A DNA stretch of 35,888 nt, taken from positions 1 through 35,888 of the forward strand of contig JAEUWP010000111.1 in NCBI GenBank assembly GCA_018524725.1. The letters are read 5' to 3'. The position numbers and the translations under genes are program-made. The notes beneath the pieces are model-generated. The model saw only the letters and a program-made list of their open reading frames with translations. It ran no database searches and had not been told where the DNA came from. Shown one piece after another: positions 13,852-23,663 of the stretch. This DNA is from Podaxis mareebaensis. Taxonomy: Eukaryota; Basidiomycota; Agaricomycetes; Agaricales; Agaricaceae. Positions within the stretch are counted from its first letter, which is position 1; the number at the start of each line of letters is the position of its first letter.

Positions 13852-15336
13852 TTACAAGATCAGTTCTTTGGGCATTGGCTCTCCGGTGAGCACCGCCATC
13901 GCGTTCTCGACAGCCAGGGTTGCCATTCCGATCCTTGTTTCTGTAGTCGCACTTCCGATGTGAGGAATAACCGCGCAACTATCTGTGGATCAGTCCCCTC
14001 GCAAATGAAAAGGGCAACACATACATACCGTGGTTCTTTAACTAGGGGGTGGTCTCGAGTGACATTGGGTTCACCTTCAACTACATCCACACCTGCGCCC
14101 CAAATCCACTTTTCCCTCAATGCTTTCGCCAGAGCGTCAGAATCAACAAGGGACCCGCGAGCAGCATTGACAAGAATCGCGGTCTTCTTCATCTTCTTCA
14201 AGAATGCTTCGTTCACGATGTGATATGTCGAAGGTCCGCCAGGCGCAAGTACAAATACTGCGTCGCTCTCTTGAGCAAGATGACCTAATTCCACACGACG
14301 AAGTGTTTGCAACCCGAGTTTCTGGCGTAGTGCTTCATCGCATTCAGGGTCAGGTTTGGAGTGTGGGTTTGAAGCGTATACGCAGTCGGTGATGCCGAAG
14401 GGAATGAGGCGGGCGAGAGTGGCATGGGCTATCCTTCCGAAACCGATGAAACCGGCCGTTCGCCTTGGAGAGACTGGGGAGGAACCTAGTTGAGGACCGC
14501 AGAATAAAAATGGTGCCCAGCTATAGTTTGGCCACTGAAGATGATAGTCAATAAGATGGGCAGGGAAAAGCAGGCGAGTCTCGCACTCTACTTTCGTCGA
14601 CTATTCGCATCGTCTCGCGAACGTTTCTTCCTGCCATAAGAGCCAGCATAACAGTGATATCGGCAACTGAGGAAAGCAATTAGTCAAGGTTGTGATAACT
14701 GACATATGCTTGTACCAGCATCGGTCAGAACTTCAGGCGTATACCCGATCCTAATTCCTCGAGAAGAAATGGCTTGCACGTCGAGGTGTTCTGCCATAGT
14801 ATGAGGGTGTGAACGATTATTTTGGGTTATACGTGGGGCGCACTAACCGTAACCAACTGACATTGTCGAAACGACCTGAAGAGTGCTGCCAGCTATAAGG
14901 CCGAGTTAGGACCTCACAACGTTGACCAAGCGCCTGGGATACCTGCATCCAGGATATCCTTATCTACCTAAAAGACTTCAAATTTCATCGGAAGAAGCAA
15001 CCAACCGCAGAACTCACTTTATCGGCAACGGTGACAATTAGTGCGGCGGCACCCAGCACATTCTTCAGAATCCAATCCTTCCCACAAGGTTTATCTTCCG
15101 ACCACTGAACAATCTGAACGAGAGGTTGAGTTCTAATCGCCACGTTCCGAAGTATTTATCACCGTCAGAACCTCGAATGAGTCCCTAGGCTGTATTAATG
15201 CCGACGCTTCTGGGCCTAAGTATCTAGTGATGACGATCTTTGGGCGATTCCTAAGATGGGAAGAGATGGACGTTAGGCGCGTAATTTGAGTGTTGGAACT
15301 GTGAGGAGATGTAACAAACGGGGCCGGAGTGGACAT
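13852..15336 (-). CDS. D-isomer-specific 2-hydroxyacid dehydrogenase (glyoxylate/hydroxypyruvate reductase type)
   Basis: Eight exons: 15336-15163, 15113-15018, 14967-14943, 14892-14848, 14790-14716, 14666-14587, 14534-14029 and 13978-13852, giving 375 codons plus stop; exon 3 is only 25 nt. The enzyme reduces a 2-oxoacid such as glyoxylate or hydroxypyruvate with NAD(P)H. Visible are VVSTMSVGYEHLDV in the substrate domain, the dinucleotide fold GFIGFGRIAHA near residue 193, and the catalytic triad: Arg291 (NAARGSLVD), Glu320 (EGEP) and His340 (IPHIGS). The third Gly of GxGxxG is Ala201. Arg-to-Glu spacing is 29 residues, as is common in the family. The exact substrate cannot be read from sequence. 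The next gene upstream lies 175 bp away on the same strand. Confidence 0.9.
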
Positions 15337-15511
15337 AGTCGTTCCAGAGAATCAATAACTGGAGCGGATTCTCGGATAGGAGTATGTTCTCACTAAGTCG
15401 TCAATCATTGGATGATAGATTACAAATTCATATACGGACTGTCATGAGATCATTGTTCCCATGCCCCTATCTACCCTCGTCGTTCAACATTCACGTCAAG
15501 AACGGCCATCC

Positions 15512-16417
15512 CTAATTATCTGAAGCTTTCTTGGAAGAATTGCTCTCCGACGTAGTCTTCTTCACTTCTGTCTCTGCCAGAAATGGTCGAAACTCAGGTA
15601 TAAGCTCAGGATGGCCCTCAAATAGCTTTTCTACATCCCTAATCATCTCTTCCTGTTTGACCCCTCACGCATCAGCAATCCTTGTATGCATTGAACTGGC
15701 TGCCATGACTCTTACCTCATCAACGGTGCCAGGACTCTTCCATTGCCTGGCCAGGATATCCACGAACTGTTCCCAAGTCGCAGCATTACATTGTTGTTTG
15801 ACCCTCTGTAGATACTCAATCGTTGGTTTTACCGTGACTTTTGGCGTTTCATCTACCGCTTGAACAGAAGTAGATGCCCCAAGCTGTGATCCTAAATAGA
15901 TAGATGCACACCATAGATCAGTTGAACATGAAAAATATTAGGGATCAACGTTTAATACGCGACTGACCATCTCCAAGACCTGCTGTGCCAGGTCCTTCAC
16001 TATGATCGTCGCTCTCGCCCTCCTTCCCTTTTGTCACTGACTCTGAAGTTGAGCCTATGGTCGGACCCCCGAGAGGCGAGAACTTCTCAAAGCTGGTAAT
16101 GAGGTCGGGGTGTCCCTCAAAAAGCGTTGTGATGTGTATAGTGACGCCAATGGCATCGATACTGTACGCACATCCTACTAGTAATAGCCCACTAATGCGT
16201 AACGCAAAAAGGATGCTCACCGTTGATCTCTGAAGTCCTTCATTAGGTCCAGGAACTTGTCATACACCTCTGGTTTGTCTTTCTCAAACCGAGTTTTCAC
16301 CGCCTCTATGTAAGCCATCGCATCTTTGATTCTCGAAGTCACGTCAATGGGGAGCCCTTCGAATCCTCTCAAGGTCTCTTTCGTCTTTGGTTCTGAGTCC
16401 GGCTTGTCACTCTGCAT
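15512..16417 (-). CDS. PAH-only protein with two PAH domains (mini-Sin3 A)
   Basis: Exons 16417-16221, 16161-15968, 15891-15716 and 15652-15512 give 235 codons plus stop. The first PAH (about residues 27-95) reads DAMAYIEAVKTRFEKDKPEV, then IDAIGVTIHITTLFEGHPDL. The second (about 145-220) has KPTIEYLQRVKQQC and MIRDVEKLFEGHPELIPEF. These match PAH1 and PAH2 of SIN3, here at 1982-6422, but nothing resembling PAH3, the HDAC-interaction region or the C-terminal Sin3 region follows. The three introns fall where SIN3 has them: phase 2 inside PAH1 (before ID), phase 1 between the PAHs, and phase 0 inside PAH2 after the DE pair. It probably binds Sin3-type repressor peptides without recruiting HDAC; that role is inference. 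Confidence 0.85.
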
Positions 16418-16943
16418 ATCGTTGCAAGAAGGGTGTAAGGAACAGCTTCGTGAAGCTGGTTATTTAAATAGCGATTTCAAGCCGCTTGAGCTCCGAATCA
16501 ATGGCTGTTTAGATGACCGAAATGACTCACACTCTTATGTCAATCAAAGATGGATATATGAGAGCTGCAGCAGCAGGGGGTGGGTCGTGAGTGACCATAA
16601 ATTAATAAGCATCGAACGGGTCAGGGCATGAATGAACCTCTTTCTGGGTTGGAGACAGCAACGAGAGGTCGTTAGGAGCGCTGGATGCCGGGTGGTAAAG
16701 TGCTAGCTCGTATTTTACGATATACGGCAGGCGCAATTGATAGATCCGGGGACTGACGTTGACGTTTCAGGTCAAGTTACGTGTTTGATTCAAGCTATTA
16801 ATGTTCATAACTATTAGTGTACTGACAGTTGACAAGTTCAAAGCAAGTTCAAAGCATATAAAGCATCGCATGGTTCAATGAGCATGTGAAAGCACGAAAG
16901 CAATAAGATCACTGAAGGTGAGGTGCATTGTTTAAGGGCCAGG
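16418..16943. other. Spacer between the two PAH-only genes, nothing supported
   Basis: About 525 bp, AT-rich, with a TATTTAAATA palindrome near 16460 roughly 45 bp upstream of the mini-Sin3 A start, which could serve as its TATA region. No further gene seen. Confidence 0.5.
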
Positions 16944-18616
16944 TTACTCTTCGAAATGGTCACCCACCAATAGCATTTTACAATCCTTTTGCAGATCGGG
17001 GTAATCCCTCAGAATATGTTCGAGTTGAGAGATAGCTTCTTGCTATACATCAGATCAATGCATCGGTCCAAGCTCTTCACTAGGCACTCAATTCGATCAC
17101 GCACCTGTATCAACGTATTACTCAAGTTCGAATAATACCTCTCCAAGATCACGCGCAGCAACTTCCAAGTATCCACATCAACCATGTCGTTTACTTTCAC
17201 CAAGTAATCCACAGTGGGGCTTCGGTACGTCGATGGTGCAGGACTAGGTCCTGCGACTACTTTCGTTACCAACTTCATCACACGTACAGAAGCGTTGGCA
17301 CGAACCAGCACTGGGACTAATTTCTGCGTTCTGATGGGCTATCGTTGCAGCCTCTACCTTGGCGTAGATCACATGTCGATGTTGTGGTGGGATGAACGTC
17401 CCCAACCCCAACAGCAAGTCCGCACGTCCACCAAACAGACCGTCCATGCTTTCAACAAATTGCTTTGGTTCAATCCTAAACGTACTTCCTTTAGTAATTT
17501 CATTGTTATATCGCGAGTGGCAGCAGACATTGCTCACTTGCCCGTGTTCAGTTGTTTCAGCAGGATTAGGAACTCGATGAACAGGATAGGTTGACCGGTG
17601 AAGTGACGTTCGACTTGGGAAATGTAGGCATCGACGTGCGGATTACTACTAGTACCACCTGTGCGGGTACTACCCCCTCCACTGCCGAAAGAAGCGTTGG
17701 AAGGATCGGGCTGTCTGAAGCTTGTTACGGCCAAGGATCGAGGGTTCGGGACGGAGTTTGACAAAGGATTCAAACCGGGGCTCAGGATGGGATTTAGTAT
17801 TGTGTTTGGGATGGGATTTGGTAATGGGTTCAGGATTGAGTTCGGAGAGACATTTGGAGTTGGGTTGTCAGCAGGATTTGGTATGAGATTGGGCTGGATA
17901 TGAGGATACGGGAATGAAGATATGCTCAAATTGGGATTCAGAGTGTGACTTGGAATGTAACTTGGACTTGGACTAAGGTTCGGAGGAAATTGGGAAGGAG
18001 ATCCTTGATCTGAGAACGGGGTTCGGGTGGGCCATTGGTTAGGAGGAAGCTGACTAGGATGTGGGAGTTGATTTGGCGGGAATTGACTTGGAGGGATTCG
18101 GTTGGGAGGTCCAGGAGGCTGGTGTATCGGAATTTGGTGGGGAGGTGTTTGGGTTGGGAAACTTGGGTTGGGGACAGCTATGTTCGAACGAACAGGGCTT
18201 GGAGAGATTGGAGTCTGGGAAATAGTACCTGGAGAAGCGGCGTGATGAAGAACGAATTGAGTAGGAGGAAATGAACCAGAAGGAGTCTGGCTGGGATGAG
18301 GCTGACTTGGAGAAATGGGGCTCGAAGGGAATCGGTGGGGAGGCATTTGACTAGGAGGTACCCGGTTAGCTGCTCCGGAGTTGGAGCGAAAATGGCTGGG
18401 TGAAATCGAAGCATTGGGGCTGCAGAGAAACTGAGGTGGAGAGAGCGAGTTTGAGGCTGTTGATGCTGTCGAGCTCGAAGAAGTTGTAGGAGGGTAGCGC
18501 GGAATGGGCGAGATTGGACTTAGAGAAGTCGGGAAGGGACTCTCAACCTGTCCTTGGATTTGACGTGGCGGTGGCAACGGTTGAGTGGGTGGAGGCTGTG
18601 ACGGCGTTCTGTCCAT
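16944..18616 (-). CDS. PAH-only protein with long Pro/Asn-rich N-terminus (mini-Sin3 B)
   Basis: Exons 18616-17538, 17475-17306, 17250-17105 and 17042-16944 give 497 codons plus stop. Residues 1 to about 325 are a low-complexity Pro/Ser/Asn/Gln region with reiterated SQxPPNQ and NPxxNPxPN-like units. A first PAH-like unit (about 325-395) contains VDAYISQVERHF, then IEPKQFVESMDGLFGGRADL. A second (about 420-485) contains VDYLVKVNDMVDVDTWKLL, then EAISQLEHILRDYPDLQKD. Intron phases (2, 1, 0) and positions agree with mini-Sin3 A and SIN3. Sequence is more diverged than copy A. No HDAC-interaction region is present. Using the spliced last exon rather than reading through at 17105 restores the terminal PAH helix, which supports the model. 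Confidence 0.78.
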
Positions 18617-19731
18617 CTGTATATAGAAGCTATCCCCAGATTTAACGTTCGTAAACTATGATCGGAGAGTCAGGGAGGGGAGGGGAAGCTGCGACGATTC
18701 CTGCAGAATCCGCAGAATGCTAGTGGCGTGCATACATCGATTCTGCACGGATAAGATCAAGACAAAGCAGCTGGAGAAGACTGCTTGATCAGGTACGAGT
18801 GTGTGGCGTGTGGTCATGGGTCCCAGTTTGTCAATAGCCTTGTTTGCGTGGATTAGAACAATGTGCCGGGAACGAAGACCCGGAGTGGGGTCAGTAACGT
18901 ATTATCCCCGATTAATCCTTGAGGAAAGTTCATGGGCAGACAACTTGGATAACTGCAAAAGCTACTCACACTACTTCGAATACTCTCGTCGATATAGGAG
19001 TCGTCGTTATGCAACATCTGTGCCACCGTCTTGATAGCCATTCCACTATTCAAGCATATCCAGAGCGATGTGTGATGATCCGCGGGGAGTTATAGAAGGT
19101 ACCACTCTTGGAAATGCTACCTGCAGGGGCGATACATCCCCATCCAGTGATAAAATAAATCCTGTGTGCTTGCAAACGATAAGGTGAGTGTCAGGTTCAT
19201 TGAAAAGCGAGAGTGTCACCTCGGGCACTAGTATCCTGGCCAAAGCTTGGTCAAAGTCAGTTAGGTACGCGGGGAAGCGGTCATCAGGAGCTGCGCCTAC
19301 GGCGCTAGGGATTGATGAGCTGGGGAATAATTAACTCGTGTCCAGGAAGTGTCCGTCATTTTACGGTCAGGGGTTCAGCACATGGTCCAGTTATTGTCAT
19401 ATACACAGGATGGATCAAGCATGAGGCTTGGTGCTGTATACGGGGCAGCAGTGTCGATTGAGTAATTTACGGGGGATCTGAGGGTTATTGTAGTTAGAAG
19501 AAATATGTGGTAATTGTGACTATCGTAAAGACGCGTCGTGGAACGAACAATGAGACATTGTACGCTAGCGCGACGCACATGTGACCGACGCGCTGTTTTG
19601 CTTGCGCGTATTTTGTTGTTGATCACGTGTTGTTGGATAGACCTCGTCGTTTGAGTGTCCGCGATTGCATCCTATTATCTGCGACCACCTACAGTCCCCT
19701 CCTCATTCACCCATACCACGGACTGGTCGCT
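18617..19731. other. Upstream region between mini-Sin3 B and cyclin B; one weak coding-like patch
   Basis: About 1.1 kb between divergent genes. On the minus strand 19046-19290 is open and protein-like (it contains HLIVCKHTGFILSLDGDVSP), and 18853-19053 is open in another frame (AQMLHNDDSYIDESIRS). I could not join them with valid introns or find a good ATG, so I do not call a gene. The cyclin-proximal end carries a CACGTG box. Confidence 0.35.
19624..19629. promoter_or_regulatory. CACGTG E-box upstream of cyclin B
   Basis: CACGTG, in context ATCACGTGT, lies about 100 bp before the chosen cyclin ATG at 19732. The same core appears before SIN3 and uS15m. Confidence 0.4.
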
Positions 19732-21684
19732 ATGTCATCAGCTATACCAGTATGTTCTACTATCTCTTTTTTTTTTACCATCGACCCCGCTGACTAGCTC
19801 ACAGACACGTCGTGCAGTCCGGGTAACCCGTGCAACTGCTCTTAAGGACAATGAAAATGCAAATGCTCGACCTTCACGAATCGCAACTAGGAGCAAGCCT
19901 CCATCTACCACTGGCATTGCTCCCGCCGCTTCTGGGCTCGGCGGGGTCACCCGTGCGACAGCAGCATCCAGGGCAAAAGCAATCGCCGGTGGTGACGTTA
20001 AGCCGGACCCAACTGCTGTCAAGCGCAAACGTGAAGCTCTCGGGGAGGTCGCAGTCAACAACAAATCCAAGCCGGCTGCAACGAAAGGGAAGGAGAAAGA
20101 AAACACCAAGGAGGCCTTCGATGGTGTCGTCTTGAAGACGAAACCTACCACCCGCCAGCCTTTGCGAACAGTTGGTACAAAGCAAGTAGCTAAACCAGCT
20201 GCTAGTCGCGTCACCAAAAAAGAGAAGGATGTGTCTCTTCCTCCTAAAGAAGAGGAAAAGTCCGCCCCCGCGAAAGAAGAACATGCAATGGCTGTAGATC
20301 CTCCTACGATACCAAGTCTAATCAAGCGCGGATCGCTCCCAACGAAGGATGCGCGCCAACCCGCCAAGCGACTTTCGACTCGTGAATCTCGTTCTAAAGC
20401 TCAAGTCCAGCCCGAGGAGGATGATGTTGAGGATCACCGCGACCTGAAGAGACGACGCACATCGTCGGAAGCGCCGGAAGACCCTCGAGAGGCCGAAGAA
20501 GCCGTTATTGCCGCCCGCATCGCCGCTGAGCTTGAGGCTTATGCCGACGAACCTGAGGCCGACCCCGAAAACTCACCATGGGACGATCTTGATGCCGACG
20601 ATGCTGATGATCCCTTGATGGTCAGTGAATATGTGGTAGACATTTTCAAATACCTGCGCCAAGTCGAGGTACGTTTTTTTTTTTTTTCTTCTCATATCTT
20701 CCCTGGCTAAACGTTCTGATTTTAATCTTTCGACAGCTTACTACGATGCCAAATCCTCATTATATGGAAAGCCAAAAAGAGCTCGCATGGAAAATGCGTG
20801 GAATCCTCATGGACTGGCTTATTCAGGTCCATGTCCGCTTCCGTCTCCTCCCAGAAACACTCTTCCTATGCGTCAATCTCATTGATCGTTTTCTTTCCGC
20901 CCGCGTTGTTTCGCTGGCGAAACTCCAGCTTGTAGGCGTGACATGTTTATTTATCGCTGCCAAGTTCGAGGAAGTCATCTCGCCTTCCGTTTCTCACTTC
21001 CTTCTTTGTGCCGATTCAACATATACAGAGGCGGAGATTCTCCAAGCTGAGCGCTATGTTCTCAAGACACTCGACTGGAATCTCAGTTACCCTAACCCTG
21101 TACATTACCTTCGACGCGTTAGCAAGGCGGATGGATACGATGTCAAGGTCCGGACCCTAGCAAAATACCTTCTTGAGATTAGCTGCCTCGAATGGCGTCT
21201 CATTGCGGCGCCACCCTCATTAATGGCTGCTGCGTCCATCTGGCTAGCTAGGCTTGCTTTGGGATACGAGCAATGGGTATGGACAAGCTACCTCTCCTCA
21301 TTCCTGTGTCTGACATTGTTTATATAGACACCTAATCTTGCCCATTACTCTGGGTACTCGGAAAGCGCCCTAGTCCCCACTGCGAATCTCATGCTGAATT
21401 ACGTACTTAAGCCAGTTCGGCATGAGTCTTTCCACAAGAAATATGCCGGGAAACGGTATTACAAGGTTTGTCTCTTGCTTCCAACCTCGTATTCTGCATA
21501 TACTAATGTCTTATTGTAGTCGAGCATATATATGCGGGAGTGGGCTCTCGATCGCTGGTCAGAGGAAACTCAGGTTAACCTCGCACAAGAGCTTCCCCGG
21601 CTCAAGGTGGAGATCCGTATTGAACGCGAACAGATGGAACGCCAACTACAAGCGGAACAGGCTGCTGGCGCAGAGGAAAGATAA
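19732..21684 (+). CDS. B-type mitotic cyclin (Clb/Cdc13/NimE family)
   Basis: Exons 19732-19749, 19805-20668, 20737-21276, 21328-21465 and 21520-21684 give 574 codons plus stop. It activates the mitotic Cdk1 kinase. The N-terminal 290 residues are basic and disordered, with a destruction box REALGEVAVN (residues 82-91) and a KEN box (104-106), both degrons for APC/C. The cyclin box starts with MRGILMDWLIQVH (MRAIL motif, 314-318); VGVTCLFIAAKFEE and the second fold (VPTANLMLNYVLKP) follow. Exon 1 codes only six residues; I prefer ATG 19732 because splicing removes the T-rich intron, whereas reading through it from 19655 gives an unlikely hydrophobic N-terminus. Intron 2 has a T13-14 tract right after the donor. 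Confidence 0.93.
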
Positions 21685-22508
21685 CACGGCCACATCCTAT
21701 CCATTCACTCATAAACTATCCTATCTATCTCATCTTGTCACTGATAACCTTTCCTATCCGTCCATCCATCCTCCATTCCTTGCCAGCCCCACGACCATGG
21801 ATCCTTCCTCCTCTCCTCCCTTGCGATGCTTCTTCAACCTCCCCCTTTCTACCCCCACGGATCTCGGGCGTGCCGGTTTTGGTACCCTATGGCATTCTCA
21901 TGTTCAATACCCTTCCAATATTGCATTGTCCTATCATTCAAGAATAACGAACACTGTCAACTGTAGCCCATCAACTGTCTCTTCATCGTCATTTGATATT
22001 CTATGATCGCTTTATGCACGTTATTTTTTCTTTCGTTTGTTCTCTCCCTCAACCCATTTGTTTCTTACCTTGCAGCTGGCCAAGTTAATCTTCTCTGCTA
22101 GAGATTGAAGTTGTCGTTGTGGCTTTCATTCGCTTTCTTTCTAATTGCTCTTGGAGGTTGGGATTCTGGATTGGCTGGCGACCTTCTGCTCGAGCTGTTA
22201 TTGTTGTCCGTCGAAATGTTTTTTTTTCTTTCCTTTGCGGACTAGATGTGTTCGAATCTTGGTTTCTGTCGCCGTATAAACTATCATTTATCCATTGGCG
22301 TTTGTTGGCAGAATGATGTGGCGATTAAAGGCGGACTGCAAAGTCCAGAGCAGTTGATATGTTGTTTCTGTGCACTCTTTGTTACATTCTTTTCTTGTTT
22401 CTGTCCCTCTTAATCAAATGTATAATACCACGCCCTATAACTGAGTGGAAGAATAGAATTGATGTATTAAACCCATGGATGATAGTATGAAAGCCATAGA
22501 TGGAAGGT
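21685..22508. other. Convergent 3' spacer, nothing supported
   Basis: About 820 bp between the stops of cyclin B and uS15m. Pyrimidine-rich near 21700-21850 and 22020-22070. No coding motif seen. Consistent with two 3' UTRs. Confidence 0.55.
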
Positions 22509-23471
22509 CTAAACTACGAGTTCGCCTTCGACACTCTTGGGGTCAAGGGCAAGTCTAGGAAGGAGGGCTTCATAACGATCTTGGTCCTCCCGTTTCAAGT
22601 AACGCAGAATTTTAGCCCGCTGATGGATGAGTTTCCGGAGACCACGACGATTGCCAACGTCGCGTTTGAACGTGGTTAGATGGCTCCACAAGTTGCGGAT
22701 TTTGTATGTCAAAAGCGCAGCTACGCAGCACACGTGAACATTAGCGCACGAAAGTGAGAGATGAAGTCGCAAAACGGGAAACTCACCTTGCACCTCCGGA
22801 CGACCAGGATCAAAGGGATTCTCAGGTGCCGAGAACTCTAGAATAATCCTCCTCCTATTCTCATACGCAATACCCTTCGCGTTGGCATTCTGCAAATTAA
22901 TCACCATCCCAAACGCGCTGAGTTTCGTCGTTTCCTTCTTCACGGCTTCTGCCTGCCTCTGTGCGAGAACATCGGCTGAGAGGGGGGAAGCCTGGGAGTC
23001 AAAGACGGAGTTGAAATGCGAAGTTGACGCAAGGAAGGGTGCTTGTGCACTTAGAACGGGGAGTTCCTCAAACAACATCTTTTTCTCGACTTCCCCAATG
23101 CCGTAGTTTGTGTCTTTGGGGATTTGGATGGTCGTCCCGAGTTCTGAAATCTCGATTGTTTCTGTGGTGGTTGAGGACATGGAAGTCGATGATGAGGGTT
23201 CAGAGGACGAGGAAGATGCAGGAGGGGGACCATTAAGATTATAAGGATTCACGAGGCATTTCGCGAGGTCACATTTAGGCCATAGGTCAACTTCTTCGCG
23301 TGCCCGAGTGCCTAGGATGACACTGGGTTGGTTCTCGGCTTCCTTGGATTGACGCTCATGAGTACGTTGGATGTTACGTTTCTTGGTGGATTGGCCTTGA
23401 CGGCGCGAAGCGTGGAGGACCGCGGCAGTGTGAAAGGAGGATGTGGAAGCGGAGGGAAGTCGGATGGCCAT
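22509..23471 (-). CDS. Mitochondrial small-subunit ribosomal protein uS15m
   Basis: Exons 23471-22787 and 22720-22509 give 298 codons plus stop. The C-terminal 70 residues are a ribosomal S15 fold: LTYKIRNLWSHLTTF, then GLRKLIHQRAKILRYLKRED, which binds small-subunit rRNA. The N-terminus MAIRLPSASTSSFHTAAVLH followed by ASRRQ is rich in Arg, Ser and Ala with no acidic residues, a typical mitochondrial presequence, so the ATG at 23471 is preferred over an in-frame one at 23660. The 190-residue middle region is a fungal-type extension, as in yeast Mrps28. The intron (22721-22786) sits at the start of the S15 domain. Confidence 0.9.
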   Translation of the reverse strand: MAIRLPSASTSSFHTAAVLHASRRQGQSTKKRNIQRTHERQSKEAENQPSVILGTRAREEVDLWPKCDLAKCLVNPYNLNGPPPASSSSSEPSSSTSMSSTTTETIEISELGTTIQIPKDTNYGIGEVEKKMLFEELPVLSAQAPFLASTSHFNSVFDSQASPLSADVLAQRQAEAVKKETTKLSAFGMVINLQNANAKGIAYENRRRIILEFSAPENPFDPGRPEVQGEFPVLRLHLSLSCANVHVCCVAALLTYKIRNLWSHLTTFKRDVGNRRGLRKLIHQRAKILRYLKREDQDRYEALLPRLALDPKSVEGELVV

Positions 23472-23657
23472 GGAGGTCAACGACCGCGACGCTGAAAGGT
23501 TTGAGTAGGTACGTCGTTTTTCTGAGTGAGAAGGTCTGGAATACCTTGAGAGAGGCACGCCCTGAACATTATGAATGTTGGGCCACGACGACTCACAGCA
23601 GACAGAGGCGGGGATATTGGCGGGAACGACGAAACCGGAAACGGGAAAAATAACGAT

Positions 23658-23663
23658 CACGTG
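23658..23663. promoter_or_regulatory. CACGTG E-box upstream of uS15m
   Basis: CACGTG in context GATCACGTGA, 187 bp upstream of the chosen ATG. It overlaps the alternative upstream ATG, which fits that region being promoter. Confidence 0.4.

Noticed and set aside
19655..19731. An upstream in-frame N-terminal extension of cyclin B
   Set aside because: It requires translating through the T-rich first intron, which has good GT and CAG ends; the spliced six-codon first exon is the better model.
23472..23660. A 63-residue upstream extension of uS15m
   Set aside because: It would bury the typical mitochondrial presequence inside the protein, and it overlaps a CACGTG box.
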